From: CAZKEW01 sp964558915
GTDB lineage: Bacteria > Acidobacteriota > Aminicenantia > Aminicenantales > UBA8522
Length of the DNA stretch: 36,445 bases
Assembly: GCA_964558915.1 (NCBI GenBank)
Contig: CAZLFV010000017.1
Span: 1 to 36,445, forward strand
Reading direction: 5' to 3'
Part shown: positions 8,335 through 16,367 of the stretch, one piece after another
How positions within the stretch are numbered: the stretch's first letter is position 1
Layout: the number at the start of each line of letters is the position of its first letter
Program-made: the position numbers and the translations under genes
Notes under the pieces: generated by a model
Told to the model about the DNA's origin: nothing
What the model saw: only the letters and a program-made list of their open reading frames with translations
Databases searched by the model: none

Positions 8335-9323
8335 TTCTTGCTCTCAGGCTGGGCTTTTTCGACCTTCGCTTTCTCGCCCAGGCTTTTGATGAGGTCCTCG
8401 GGGATGCTGGCACTGATCTTGACATGATCGGCCGCCGAGAAAATCTCGATTTTGTTCAAGAGCTCACCGACGAGGGGCTCTTTTGCGGCGACTCCCGCAC
8501 CCAGGGCCTTAAACCCGTTCAACGCATCGGCCATTTGCTTGGTCTTAGCCTCATCCGGGCACATGGCTTTGATTTCAGCCAGGACGTTCTGGTTTCTGTA
8601 ATCAAATGACATGATGATGGATTGAATATTCGCAAAAGCGCCCAGCATCGGGTTTTGCGAAGCGGCCTTTTTCATGGCCTCTGCCGGGACGGCAAAGCCT
8701 CCCCAGATCATTGCGTTTCTATTCATGCCCTTCAGCAGGGATGGAAGGGACTCGCTCTTCCAAATGTTTTCGGCCTTTTTTTGGTAGACATCGATGACAC
8801 TCTTGACTGCAGAATCCGTTCCCAGGATGATATTGGATTCATCCAGGAACGCGCCGCTGACCGGTTTTTTCCCTTCCTTTGCTGCCGCCTGGTAGACGGT
8901 GAACCCGTTGTATTCTGTTTTGGCCAGCTCTCCCTGTTCCTTTTGGATTTTGGCGAGAAGCTTAGTCCTGTCGTACTTGAGGTTGACGACGGCCACACCG
9001 TCTTGAGCTCCCTCTCTCACGACTCCGCTCATGGCCCCGACAAAGAAAAAGACATCTTTTTGCGGGTCGACCCCGGTTTCCTGGACAAATTCCAGGTATT
9101 TCTGATAGTTCTTATTTTCCTTGATCGCCTTGTCCACTGATTCTGTCGTCAGGATCCGGTTGACATCGACGACGATCACGCCAAATGATTCCTTGGGGAG
9201 AAGAGAAAGCATATCATCTGCTTTAGCCGAACCGGCTTTGGGTGCCGTGGGCTTCTCGGCGCACGAGACGACGAAGAACACGGCGAAAAGAACGGACAGA
9301 CCGATTGCCATGAATTTTTTCAT
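8331..9323 (-). CDS. Predicted lipoprotein of unknown function
   Basis: This 330-residue protein has a lipoprotein signal peptide: basic start, hydrophobic residues 5-19 and VVSC with Cys21 as the lipidation site. The mature part opens with a lysine/proline-rich linker and then MLSLLPKESFGVIVVDVNRIL, resembling proteins of the loosely defined DUF3352 group. No enzymatic motif is visible. A strong AAAGGAGG ribosome-binding site precedes the ATG, and a TTGCTC-N17-TATAGT promoter lies at 9375-9403, so it is probably transcribed alone. It likely sits on the periplasmic side of a membrane. The function is not recognised. Confidence 0.85.
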   Translation of the reverse strand: MKKFMAIGLSVLFAVFFVVSCAEKPTAPKAGSAKADDMLSLLPKESFGVIVVDVNRILTTESVDKAIKENKNYQKYLEFVQETGVDPQKDVFFFVGAMSGVVREGAQDGVAVVNLKYDRTKLLAKIQKEQGELAKTEYNGFTVYQAAAKEGKKPVSGAFLDESNIILGTDSAVKSVIDVYQKKAENIWKSESLPSLLKGMNRNAMIWGGFAVPAEAMKKAASQNPMLGAFANIQSIIMSFDYRNQNVLAEIKAMCPDEAKTKQMADALNGFKALGAGVAAKEPLVGELLNKIEIFSAADHVKISASIPEDLIKSLGEKAKVEKAQPESKN

Positions 9324-9374
9324 TGGGTTTCCTCCTTTCTAATAATGCGGAAAAATTGCATTTCAGTTTTGCTG

Positions 9375-9403
9375 ACTATACCAGAAAATCCACTAAGGAG
9401 CAA
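9375..9403 (-). promoter_or_regulatory. Promoter for the lipoprotein gene
   Basis: On the minus strand, TTGCTC (9398-9403), 17 bases, then TATAGT (9375-9380), preceded by TGG as in an extended -10. The repeat element at 9422-9538 ends 18 bases upstream of the -35 box. Confidence 0.5.
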
Positions 9404-9421
9404 TCTCTTTTTGGGGGTTGC

Positions 9422-9538
9422 AGGCACCTCCGTTTCCGTAATCATTTTGTTCTGGAATAGGGGCCTGCCATGGCTCACCCCCCAGCCTCGTCACCCTCCC
9501 TAGATTGCCGCCTCAAAATTATGGAAACGGAGCTACTT
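9422..9538. repeat. Inverted-repeat-ended non-coding element, copy 1 (117 bp)
   Basis: The right end, AAACGGAGCTACTT (9525-9538), is identical to the right end of copy 2 at 21843-22040. The left end is a degenerate match (11 of 14). Shared internal blocks include TTTGTTC(T/C)GGAATAGGG, CCTGCC, CCCCCCAGCC and CACCCTC. It lacks about 80 bp found inside copy 2. No open frame of note is inside. It fills most of the 235-bp gap between two minus-strand genes. Confidence 0.75.
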
Positions 9539-9558
9539 AACTCTGACTTCCCGCAGGG

Positions 9559-10008
9559 TTATTGCGTGAAGATGTAACGGACGCCGATCGCTCCATAAAG
9601 GTTGATCTCATCGAAGTCAAACGACGGGGCAATCTCGAAGAAGATATTCAACGGAGTTTTCTTGAGAACCACATCAAATCCCAGCGGGATACGGAACCAG
9701 GCGTTGTCGTTATCCTGAAAGATGACCTTCCCGCCAACCCCGAGATAAAAAGAAAACTGGATATTTTGGTCGCTCGCGATCGGGGTGCTGAAAAACAGAT
9801 AATCCGCCTGGACCTGGAGATTATGGGGTTCCATCCCTGACCAGCCGAGTGCTCCATCAATGGCCCCGGCTTTTTTCAGCCAGATCTTGGCCGTTAAACC
9901 GGACGGGTCAAAAAGAACCAGCCCTAAGCCGAACCTGTTGGCTTGGCCGAAACAGGTACCTGCCAGCAGAAAAAAAATAAGGCCGCAGCTGATAGAGATC
10001 CTTTTCAT
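9559..10008 (-). CDS. Small outer-membrane beta-barrel protein (DUF3996 / BAPKO_0422-like)
   Basis: This 149-residue protein has a signal peptide ending near residue 21 (GTCFGQ). Alternating hydrophobic strands run to a C-terminal GVRYIFTQ, typical of small outer-membrane barrels. The opening NRFGLGLVLFDPSGLTAKIW and the WFRIPLGFDVVLKKTPLNIFFE block resemble the DUF3996 family. The ATG at 10008 is chosen over the ATG 36 bases upstream because the signal peptide begins there and GGAG stands at proper spacing. A TATAAA-like box lies at 10045-10050. The role is unknown. Confidence 0.78.
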   Translation of the reverse strand: MKRISISCGLIFFLLAGTCFGQANRFGLGLVLFDPSGLTAKIWLKKAGAIDGALGWSGMEPHNLQVQADYLFFSTPIASDQNIQFSFYLGVGGKVIFQDNDNAWFRIPLGFDVVLKKTPLNIFFEIAPSFDFDEINLYGAIGVRYIFTQ

Positions 10009-10143
10009 CACAAATTTCTCCTCATGAGGGGTATTTTCGAGCATTTTATATCTTTTGTCGATATTCTAACGCAGAGGCAGAAAAAATAAAAAGGGCAAAG
10101 GAGTTGATTTCTGCCCGGGCTCCAAGTACTGTAAACAGAGTCA

Positions 10144-10707
10144 ATGGAAGCACCAAGAACGCCCTTCCAGGAACTCGTTGCCAGCCGACGCAGTGTCCGC
10201 CGGTATCTCGACAAACCTGTGGAGAGGGACAAAATCCTGGCTTGTCTCGAAGGGGCCCGGCTGGCCCCTTCCGCAGAAAACGCACAGCCCTGGCGTTTTT
10301 TGATCGTCGATGACCCTCAGATTAAGGCTGAATTCGCCGCCGAAGCCTTCTCGGGCGTCTACTATTTTTCAAAGTTTGCCGCCCACGCCCCCGTCCTGAT
10401 TATTATTATGGCTCAGCTGGACCTGGTGGCTCACAAGCTGGGCCGAAGAATTCAGGGCGTCCCATTCCATCTTGTCGATATTGGGATTGCCGGGGAGCAT
10501 CTCGCCCTTCAAGCGGCAGAGATGGGCCTCGGCACCTGCTGGATCGGCTGGTTCAACGTCCGAAAAACGAGAAAGTTCTTTAAGATTCCGCGAAAGTACA
10601 AAATCGTCTGCCTTATGACCTTGGGCTATTATGAAAAGAGGCCGCAAAAAGAGAAAAAGAGAAAAGCCCTGGAAGAGATTGCCTGGTTTAACCGGTTGGA
10701 AGACTGA
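10144..10707 (+). CDS. Nitroreductase family flavoprotein
   Basis: This 187-residue protein is expected to bind FMN and use NAD(P)H to reduce nitro-compounds, quinones or similar acceptors in the cytosol. The RRSVRRY motif (about 14-20), PSAENAQPWRF (about 43-53) and the GLGTCWIGWF block (about 126-135) are the flavin-contacting segments of the family. It has the usual length and no signal peptide. The ATG has no Shine-Dalgarno sequence; a weak TTGATT-N17-TACTGT match ends only 11 bases before the ATG, so the message may be nearly leaderless. The physiological substrate is not predictable. Confidence 0.93.
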   Translation: MEAPRTPFQELVASRRSVRRYLDKPVERDKILACLEGARLAPSAENAQPWRFLIVDDPQIKAEFAAEAFSGVYYFSKFAAHAPVLIIIMAQLDLVAHKLGRRIQGVPFHLVDIGIAGEHLALQAAEMGLGTCWIGWFNVRKTRKFFKIPRKYKIVCLMTLGYYEKRPQKEKKRKALEEIAWFNRLED

Positions 10708-10824
10708 TGAAACCAGAGCCGGAGGGAATCGTCTGTTCCGCCGACACCTGTCCTCACCATGGGACACACTTCTCGCCTGTTAATCTTACTTTGAAAACAC
10801 GACAGGGGGCAGAATGAAAATATC

Positions 10825-10842
10825 TTGGCATAAAACTTGCTG
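10825..10842 (+). promoter_or_regulatory. Sigma-54 (-24/-12) promoter match
   Basis: TTGGCA (10825-10830) and TTGC (10837-10840) place GG and GC exactly ten bases apart, as in the TGGCAC-N5-TTGC consensus. Transcription would begin near 10852, about 275 bases upstream of the large envelope-protein gene. No enhancer-binding regulator is encoded in this window. Confidence 0.5.
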
Positions 10843-10927
10843 CTGATAAGGCTGAAAACAAGATGACCTGGATTGTATTCGTTTTGCCCCGAAAGTTCGG
10901 GACAGGACGGAGGCAGATTAAGGTATG

Positions 10928-10953
10928 CCGCAACGACTGTGGATTTGTTTTTG
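10928..10953 (+). terminator. Possible weak intrinsic terminator
   Basis: CCGCA (10928-10932) pairs with TGTGG (10938-10942) around a five-base loop, including one G-T pair, and is followed by ATTTGTTTTTG. The stem is short, so this is a tentative call. With the sigma-54 match it would delimit a transcript of about 100 bases. Confidence 0.25.
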
Positions 10954-11126
10954 TTATACAATATATAATATTAAACGCGGAGTGACTTATTGTTGCGCCG
11001 TGGCTGGGAGAGAACGGAGCGGGCTGGAAAGAAGCCTACTAATATGATACAATCTATAGGAAAAGTAAGATTTTGGCGGCTCTGAGTTTCCACGAGGGCC
11101 CGCACGGATAGTCGAGGAGGACAGGG

Positions 11127-14100
11127 ATGAAAAAAATGAATAGAAAGAGAATCTGGACGTTTCTTTTTATCCTGAGCTTGAGTCTAACACTTTTCAGTTC
11201 TGGACTGAATGGGCAATACTTTGGCCGCAATAAGGTCCAGTACAAGAAATTTGATTTTAAGATTCTGAAGACCAAGCACTTCGATGTCTATTATTATCCT
11301 GAATTCAAGGCGATTGCTGAGGAATCGGCGCGCATGGCCGAGCGCTGGTTCGCCCGGATTTCGCGAATTCTCAACTATGACCTTCGGGGCCGTCAGCCTC
11401 TGATTCTTTATTCAAGCAGCCCGGCTTTTCAACAGACCACTGCCATTCCGGATATTCTCGGGGAGGGGACGGGAGGTGTGACGGAGTCATTGAAGAGAAG
11501 GATTATCCTGCCCGTGGGAGGTTCGCTCGCTGAGACAGACCATGTCATCGGCCACGAGCTTGTCCACGCTTTTCAATACGATATGATGAATGCTGTTGGA
11601 GCCGGGCAAGCAGCGGCGGCAAGTGCGTCGCGCATTCCGCTCTGGTTCATCGAGGGCCTGGCCGAGTATATTTCTATCGGTTCGGTCGACCCGAACACGT
11701 CAATGTGGATGCGGGATGCCACCCAAAGGAAATTCCTCCCCCAGATCAAGAAGATGGACAACTACTACAAGTATTTTCCCTACCGCTATGGACAGGCCCT
11801 TTGGGCCTACATCACCGGACGGTATGGAGACGAGACGGTGGCCCGGTTGATGAAGGGTGTGGGAAGAATTGGAGACTTCGAAGCGGTTTCAACACGTGTG
11901 CTCGGCGTTACGCCTGAGGTTCTGTCCAAAGAATGGCATGAGGCTTACACGAAAACATACGAGCCCCTTCTTAAAAAGACCCAGCTCTACGCGCCCTCGA
12001 GCCGGGTCTTATTCAAGGGCACGGAAGAAAACAAGTACAATATTTCACCGGCGATCAGCCCGGACGGCCGGTCGCTCATGTTTCTTTCGACCAGGGACCT
12101 TTTTTCCATCGACCTTTACGTGGCTGATACGCAGAGCGGCAAAATTAGAAAGAAAATCACGTCGACGGCGACCAATGCCGAGTTTGAAAGCATCCAATTT
12201 ATCAAGTCTGCCGGCGCTTGGGATTCCACGGGAAACCGTTTCGCCTTTGGCGGCGTCAGTAAAGGCGAGCCCGTCTTAACTATTCTGGCCGACGAAAGAA
12301 TTGTCGATGAGATCCCCTTCAAGAACTTGGATGAGATCTACAGCCCCTCCTGGTCTCCCGACGGGCGCTTTGTTGCTTTCTCAGGTTTGGCCGGAGGCAA
12401 GACGGACATTTATGTCTACGACTTGGGCTCGAAAAGCTTGCGGCAGCTCACTGACGACCTCTTTGGTGACCTTCAGCCTGCCTGGTCGCCAGACGGGCAT
12501 TCCATAGTATTTGTCACCGAGCGCTTTGGCACTGACCTCTCGCTCTTGAGCTACGGAGATTACGAGCTCGCGCTCATAGACCCTGAATCGAGAAAAATCC
12601 GGAGGCTTCCAGGGTTCGCCTCAGCCAAGAACATCAACCCGCAATGGGCCCCCGATTCCAAGAGCATTTATTTTCTGTCCGACCGGAGGGGAAAAACAGA
12701 TATTTACAGGCTTGATTTGGCCTCCGAAAAAATATTTGAGGTAACAAACCTCTATACTGGAGTGAGCGGCATCACCGACCTGAGTCCGGCCATCTCTGTG
12801 GGCCAGAAATCCGGGACGCTCGTTTTTTCAGGGTATGACGCGGGCGAATTCAGCATTTTCTCCATAGATGACCAGGGTGTTCTGCAGGGGAATTCAGAAT
12901 TGACTCAATTCGAAGGCGAATTGCTCTCCTTGCTTCCTCCCCGGGAACAACCGAGCGGCGCTCTTCTTGGACTCCTCAGGAATCCATTGTTCGGGCTGCC
13001 CGAGCAGGTTGAATTCCCCGAGGTTTCTTATAAACCCAAGCTAAGCCTTGACTATATTAGCTCTCCAACTGTCGCGGTGGGAGTCGACCGGTTCGGAACA
13101 TATGCGGGTGGCGGTGTGACTTTGTTCTGGACAGATATGCTGGGTTATCATACGCTTGCCACGATGATCCAATCCACCTACGAGCTCAAAGGACTAGCTG
13201 CTTTGGTGGGCTATCAAAATTCAAAGAGCCGCTGGAACTGGGGCGGTGTCATTCAACGGTATCCCTATGTCTACTACGCCGGCTACTATCAGGGTCCTGA
13301 CCCTGAAGGCTCGGATTATTGGGTTGAGAAACAGGCCCTTTTTTGGCAGTTCAATTATCAAGTGGCAGGATTCGTTTCTTACCCCTTCAGCCCAGTCCGC
13401 CGGCTGGAATTCAGCACGGGGTTGAATTATATTGATTATGATTATGAGATCGTCACTGATTACTATTCACCTTATGACTTTTCACAAGTGGGCCGGGATC
13501 GAGAAAAACTCCCTATCGGTTTCAGCAATCTCGCCCTCTATTATGCCAGCCTGGCGCTCATCTATGATAGTGCGATTTTTGGCGCGACGGGCCCAATTTT
13601 AGGACAAAGCTACGTTCTCGAAGTTGCCCCAACTCTCGGCTCTCTCTCGTACGTTGATATCATCGCCGATTATAGGAGATACCTTGTGCCCAAGAGGCCC
13701 TTCACTCTCGCCTTTCGCGCTCTGATGTACGGCCGTTTTGGAAAGGATGCTGACGACTATCGCCTCGGTGCGTACTATGTCGGATTTCCCAGCCTCGTGC
13801 GTGGTTACGATTATTATTATAGTTTTAGTAGCGCTGACCCATCGGAGATCTATTACGGGAACCAGCTTTATGGCAGCAAGATTATGGTGGCCAATGCCGA
13901 GCTTCGCTTTCCGCTCTTCGGAGTGTTCGGGATCGGGAAAGGATATTACGGCGTCTTCCCCGTGGACTTTGTTGCCTTTTATGATTGGGGATGTGCCTGG
14001 TGGAACAATCCTCCGGAGGGTGCGTACTCTTTTTCGGAGGCCATCCGCAATCCGATTTCCAGCGCCGGGGTCGGTCTGCGGGTGAATCTTTTCGGTTTTA

Positions 14101-14186
14101 TGGTCCTGGGAGTTAACTACGTTAAGCCGTTTGCCAGGGAAGGCCAGGGGTGGTACGTGCAGGTCAGCTTCTACCCTGGTTTCTGA
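11127..14186 (+). CDS. Large envelope protein: HExxH peptidase-MA-like domain + TolB-like propeller + C-terminal barrel
   Basis: This 1019-residue exported protein has a signal peptide at about 1-30. Residues 45-280 resemble the peptidase MA (gluzincin) fold: HELVH at 143-147, then WFIEGLAEY with E180 as likely third zinc ligand. Residues 290-620 hold SPDGR-type repeats of a WD40/TolB-like beta-propeller. From about 640 to the C-terminal FYPGF the sequence is rich in aromatic, alternating strands and looks like an Omp85/BamA-type outer-membrane barrel. A strong GAGGAGG ribosome-binding site precedes the ATG. Inference: a surface- or periplasm-facing protease tethered to the outer membrane. 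The gene overlaps the convergent aminotransferase by 23 bases. Confidence 0.85.
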   Translation: MKKMNRKRIWTFLFILSLSLTLFSSGLNGQYFGRNKVQYKKFDFKILKTKHFDVYYYPEFKAIAEESARMAERWFARISRILNYDLRGRQPLILYSSSPAFQQTTAIPDILGEGTGGVTESLKRRIILPVGGSLAETDHVIGHELVHAFQYDMMNAVGAGQAAAASASRIPLWFIEGLAEYISIGSVDPNTSMWMRDATQRKFLPQIKKMDNYYKYFPYRYGQALWAYITGRYGDETVARLMKGVGRIGDFEAVSTRVLGVTPEVLSKEWHEAYTKTYEPLLKKTQLYAPSSRVLFKGTEENKYNISPAISPDGRSLMFLSTRDLFSIDLYVADTQSGKIRKKITSTATNAEFESIQFIKSAGAWDSTGNRFAFGGVSKGEPVLTILADERIVDEIPFKNLDEIYSPSWSPDGRFVAFSGLAGGKTDIYVYDLGSKSLRQLTDDLFGDLQPAWSPDGHSIVFVTERFGTDLSLLSYGDYELALIDPESRKIRRLPGFASAKNINPQWAPDSKSIYFLSDRRGKTDIYRLDLASEKIFEVTNLYTGVSGITDLSPAISVGQKSGTLVFSGYDAGEFSIFSIDDQGVLQGNSELTQFEGELLSLLPPREQPSGALLGLLRNPLFGLPEQVEFPEVSYKPKLSLDYISSPTVAVGVDRFGTYAGGGVTLFWTDMLGYHTLATMIQSTYELKGLAALVGYQNSKSRWNWGGVIQRYPYVYYAGYYQGPDPEGSDYWVEKQALFWQFNYQVAGFVSYPFSPVRRLEFSTGLNYIDYDYEIVTDYYSPYDFSQVGRDREKLPIGFSNLALYYASLALIYDSAIFGATGPILGQSYVLEVAPTLGSLSYVDIIADYRRYLVPKRPFTLAFRALMYGRFGKDADDYRLGAYYVGFPSLVRGYDYYYSFSSADPSEIYYGNQLYGSKIMVANAELRFPLFGVFGIGKGYYGVFPVDFVAFYDWGCAWWNNPPEGAYSFSEAIRNPISSAGVGLRVNLFGFMVLGVNYVKPFAREGQGWYVQVSFYPGF

Positions 14187-15312
14187 CGCCTCTCCCGCTT
14201 CTTTTGATTTCAAGGATAAGGTCCTCGACACGCGCCAGGCCTTTCTCCAGGTATTCCAGCTCGGAGCCGAACCCGAAGCGAAGGTGATGGTCCATCTCAA
14301 AGTGGTCGCCCGGAACGATGAGGACGCTCTTCTCATGGGTCAGCCGGGTCACGAGCTCAGTCGAGTTAATATTTAGGTTGTAGCGGACAAAGGTAATGGC
14401 CCCTGCTTGAGGGGGAATGAAAGTGAAAATGTCGCTGTGCTTTTCAAGCCAGGCGCGCAGGAGCGGATAGTTCTTTTTGAGAATGCGGCGCGTTCTTTGA
14501 AGAATTTTGTCCCTGTTGGCGGGGGAGAGGGCAATCCGGGCCAGCCGGTCGCTGAGAATGCTCGGAGAAATCGTCGTATAGTCGTGATAGGGCCAGGTCT
14601 TTTTGATATATTCTTCCGGCCCGATGATCCAGCCAATCCTGATACCAGGAAGGCCATAGGCTTTGGAGAGGCCGTTGACAATAATCACTTTGTCGTACTT
14701 ACCCCAAAAGCTGGCCGTGACTGCGCCTTCCCGTTCCGCCCCCTGGTAGACTTCGTCGGCGATAATCCAGGCGCCGGCCTTATCAGCTAGGTCGATAATC
14801 GCTGTCATCGCGTCGTGGCTCAATACGGCGCCGGTGGGATTATTCGGGTTGGTGAGGATGAAGAGTTTCGTTTTTTTTGTCACGATCCTGGCCAGCTCGT
14901 CGAGGTCGGGAGCCCAGCCCAGGCCCTCCCTCAGCCAGAATGGCCTGACCTTTGCTCCAAAGCCCCTCAGGAGTCCCCACATCTGCATGTAGTTAGGCAG
15001 CATAAATATGACTTCGTCACCGGGCTCAATGTTGCTCCACGTCAGGAGAAAATTGGCTTCGGAGGAGCCGGCTGTGGTCAGAACCTGGTCGGTGCTTATT
15101 CCGGGATAGAGCCTGGCGATGGCCTGCCTCAGCTCGGGAGTTCCGTTCGTTTGACTGTAACCAAGGCGGGTCTCAAGAATCTCCCTGAGTTCGTCCTGAC
15201 TGATCAGCTCTTGGAGGGAAAGAGGATGGACGCCGCTTTCCGAAAGATTAATTTCGACGACATTTTCCCAGGTGGACTGCATGCGCTCCATCTTGAATTG
15301 TTCGATTTTCAT
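14164..15312 (-). CDS. PLP-dependent class I/II aminotransferase
   Basis: This 382-residue fold-type I aminotransferase has TNPNNPTG at 154-161, D186 in ADEVY (pyridine nitrogen contact) and the PLP lysine K217 in NGLSKAYGLPGIR. The C-terminal part contains the conserved arginine region (HHLRFGFG). It is expected to be cytosolic and to transfer an amino group between an amino acid and a keto acid; the substrate is uncertain. It is the last gene of the operon that begins at 21789, starting 20 bases after the membrane-protein gene. Its role with the phosphodiesterases is unknown. Its 3' end overlaps the convergent envelope-protein gene by 23 bases. Confidence 0.92.
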   Translation of the reverse strand: MKIEQFKMERMQSTWENVVEINLSESGVHPLSLQELISQDELREILETRLGYSQTNGTPELRQAIARLYPGISTDQVLTTAGSSEANFLLTWSNIEPGDEVIFMLPNYMQMWGLLRGFGAKVRPFWLREGLGWAPDLDELARIVTKKTKLFILTNPNNPTGAVLSHDAMTAIIDLADKAGAWIIADEVYQGAEREGAVTASFWGKYDKVIIVNGLSKAYGLPGIRIGWIIGPEEYIKKTWPYHDYTTISPSILSDRLARIALSPANRDKILQRTRRILKKNYPLLRAWLEKHSDIFTFIPPQAGAITFVRYNLNINSTELVTRLTHEKSVLIVPGDHFEMDHHLRFGFGSELEYLEKGLARVEDLILEIKRSGRGVRNQGRS

Positions 15313-15332
15313 GGCAATATCCTTTTTTGAAG

Positions 15333-16160
15333 TTAGATTTCGACTTTGAACGGCCTTTTCAAGGCAAACCCGATAATAATGGATAGAGCAAAATAGGCAA
15401 TGAGCCAGTGCACGCGCAGGCCAAAGAGGTTCATCCTTTTGGGAGAATAACTTATTTCGATGGACTTGACGAGCCCGGAGGAGGGAAGGGGCTTTTCTCC
15501 GGGATACAAGACTTCGCGGAGAAGTCCTCTTTTGACCATGATCGGCGAGATTCTGTCTAAAGGTCCAACGCCCACAGCGATGGATTTCATGGAGGTCTGT
15601 CCTCCGATTTTAAGGTTGAGTTCGTGAACGCCTCTCGAGTCAGCCCGGATGCGCCAGTCGATTTCTTTCTCGTCCTCAACCCGGAGTGCCGGCGTTTCGA
15701 CCATGATCCCCACTGGAGGCTCGACAGTGGCTGGGAGTTCCAGCAGTTTTGCGGTTTCCTCAAGCTTCACTTTAAGGATCGCCGATTCTCCAGGCAGAAT
15801 TGGCTCATAGCCAAACCAGACGTTGAGCTGCACCAGGATCAGAATCAGGGGAATGATCATCACCAGCAGGGGCTTAAAGGAATAGCCGATATACCGGAGA
15901 TTGTAACGGAGGATCTGGCTTTGGGCTTTCAAACTGACGTTCAGGTTATCATTAAAAAGGCGGAGTTCAAGAAGGTGAGCCTTGATCTTATCCTTGACAT
16001 TCTTTATTCCCGCCTGGTTGGACGTCAGGCGAAAAATGAGGAGCATAAGAAGCCCTGTGAGGAACGAGACGAAAACCATCCCAAACCAGGGGTTCAAATG
16101 CCTGAACGGCGAAAAGAGGAGGCTAAAAAATTTGTTGAGGAAAGAATTCACAAACCACAT
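15333..16160 (-). CDS. Membrane protein resembling the Oxa1/EMC3/DUF106 group, with an extracytoplasmic domain
   Basis: This 275-residue protein has transmembrane segments at about 24-44, 97-113 and 250-268. Between the first two lies a charged helical hairpin (45-95, including KDKIKAHLLELRLFND and QSQILRYNLRY), a layout seen in Oxa1-superfamily insertase relatives such as EMC3, TMCO1 and archaeal DUF106. Between the second and third lies a beta-rich region of about 130 residues, presumably outside the cytoplasm, beginning with WFGYEPILPGE. The ATG at 16160 is chosen because it follows the stop of the small upstream gene by four bases; an ATG at 16250 would overlap that gene. The family assignment rests on topology and is only suggestive. 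Confidence 0.7.
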   Translation of the reverse strand: MWFVNSFLNKFFSLLFSPFRHLNPWFGMVFVSFLTGLLMLLIFRLTSNQAGIKNVKDKIKAHLLELRLFNDNLNVSLKAQSQILRYNLRYIGYSFKPLLVMIIPLILILVQLNVWFGYEPILPGESAILKVKLEETAKLLELPATVEPPVGIMVETPALRVEDEKEIDWRIRADSRGVHELNLKIGGQTSMKSIAVGVGPLDRISPIMVKRGLLREVLYPGEKPLPSSGLVKSIEISYSPKRMNLFGLRVHWLIAYFALSIIIGFALKRPFKVEI

Positions 16161-16164
16161 CGGC

Positions 16165-16356
16165 TCAGGAAATATACCCCAGTCCTTTGAGCTTTTTCTT
16201 GATTTCCTCCTCGGAATCCGATTCTTCCAGTTTGGCGATTTCTTTTTCAAGACAATGGGAGACGAACTCTTCCGCCGAAGAATAGCCGGCCATCTGAGCG
16301 TATTTTTTCACCTTCTCCAAGAGCTTTTTGTCCAGCTTGATCTTGGTCTTGCCCAT
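16165..16356 (-). CDS. Small protein, possibly ribbon-helix-helix-like
   Basis: This 63-residue, highly charged protein opens with a short strand KTKIKLDKKLLEKVKKYA, then AGYSSAEEFVSHCLEKEI and an acidic C-terminal helix. That strand-helix-helix pattern resembles ribbon-helix-helix (CopG/Arc-type) DNA-binding proteins, though the C-terminal part is extra. It has a strong AAAAGGAGG ribosome-binding site. It is embedded in the operon between the Tat-exported phosphodiesterase (11-base gap) and the membrane protein (4-base gap). No toxin partner is visible. It could be an operon regulator or a structural partner. Confidence 0.75.
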   Translation of the reverse strand: MGKTKIKLDKKLLEKVKKYAQMAGYSSAEEFVSHCLEKEIAKLEESDSEEEIKKKLKGLGYIS

Positions 16357-16367
16357 GCGGCCTCCTT

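Larger units (their letters stand above)
10708..11126 (+). other. 419-bp intergenic region upstream of the propeller/barrel protein
   Basis: No convincing open frame. It contains a sigma-54-type promoter match (10825-10842), a short GC-rich hairpin CCCGA-N4-TCGGG (10888-10901), a possible weak terminator (10928-10953), a TATAAT box (10964-10969) and a GAGGAGG ribosome-binding site just before 11127. It may hold a small RNA or a long regulated leader. Confidence 0.5.

Noticed and set aside
10888..10901. CCCGA-N4-TCGGG hairpin as a terminator
   Set aside because: No T-tract follows it; it is listed only as part of the leader region.
16161..16250. Upstream ATG giving a 305-residue membrane protein
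   Set aside because: It would overlap the small 63-residue gene; the ATG at 16160 follows that gene's stop by four bases.
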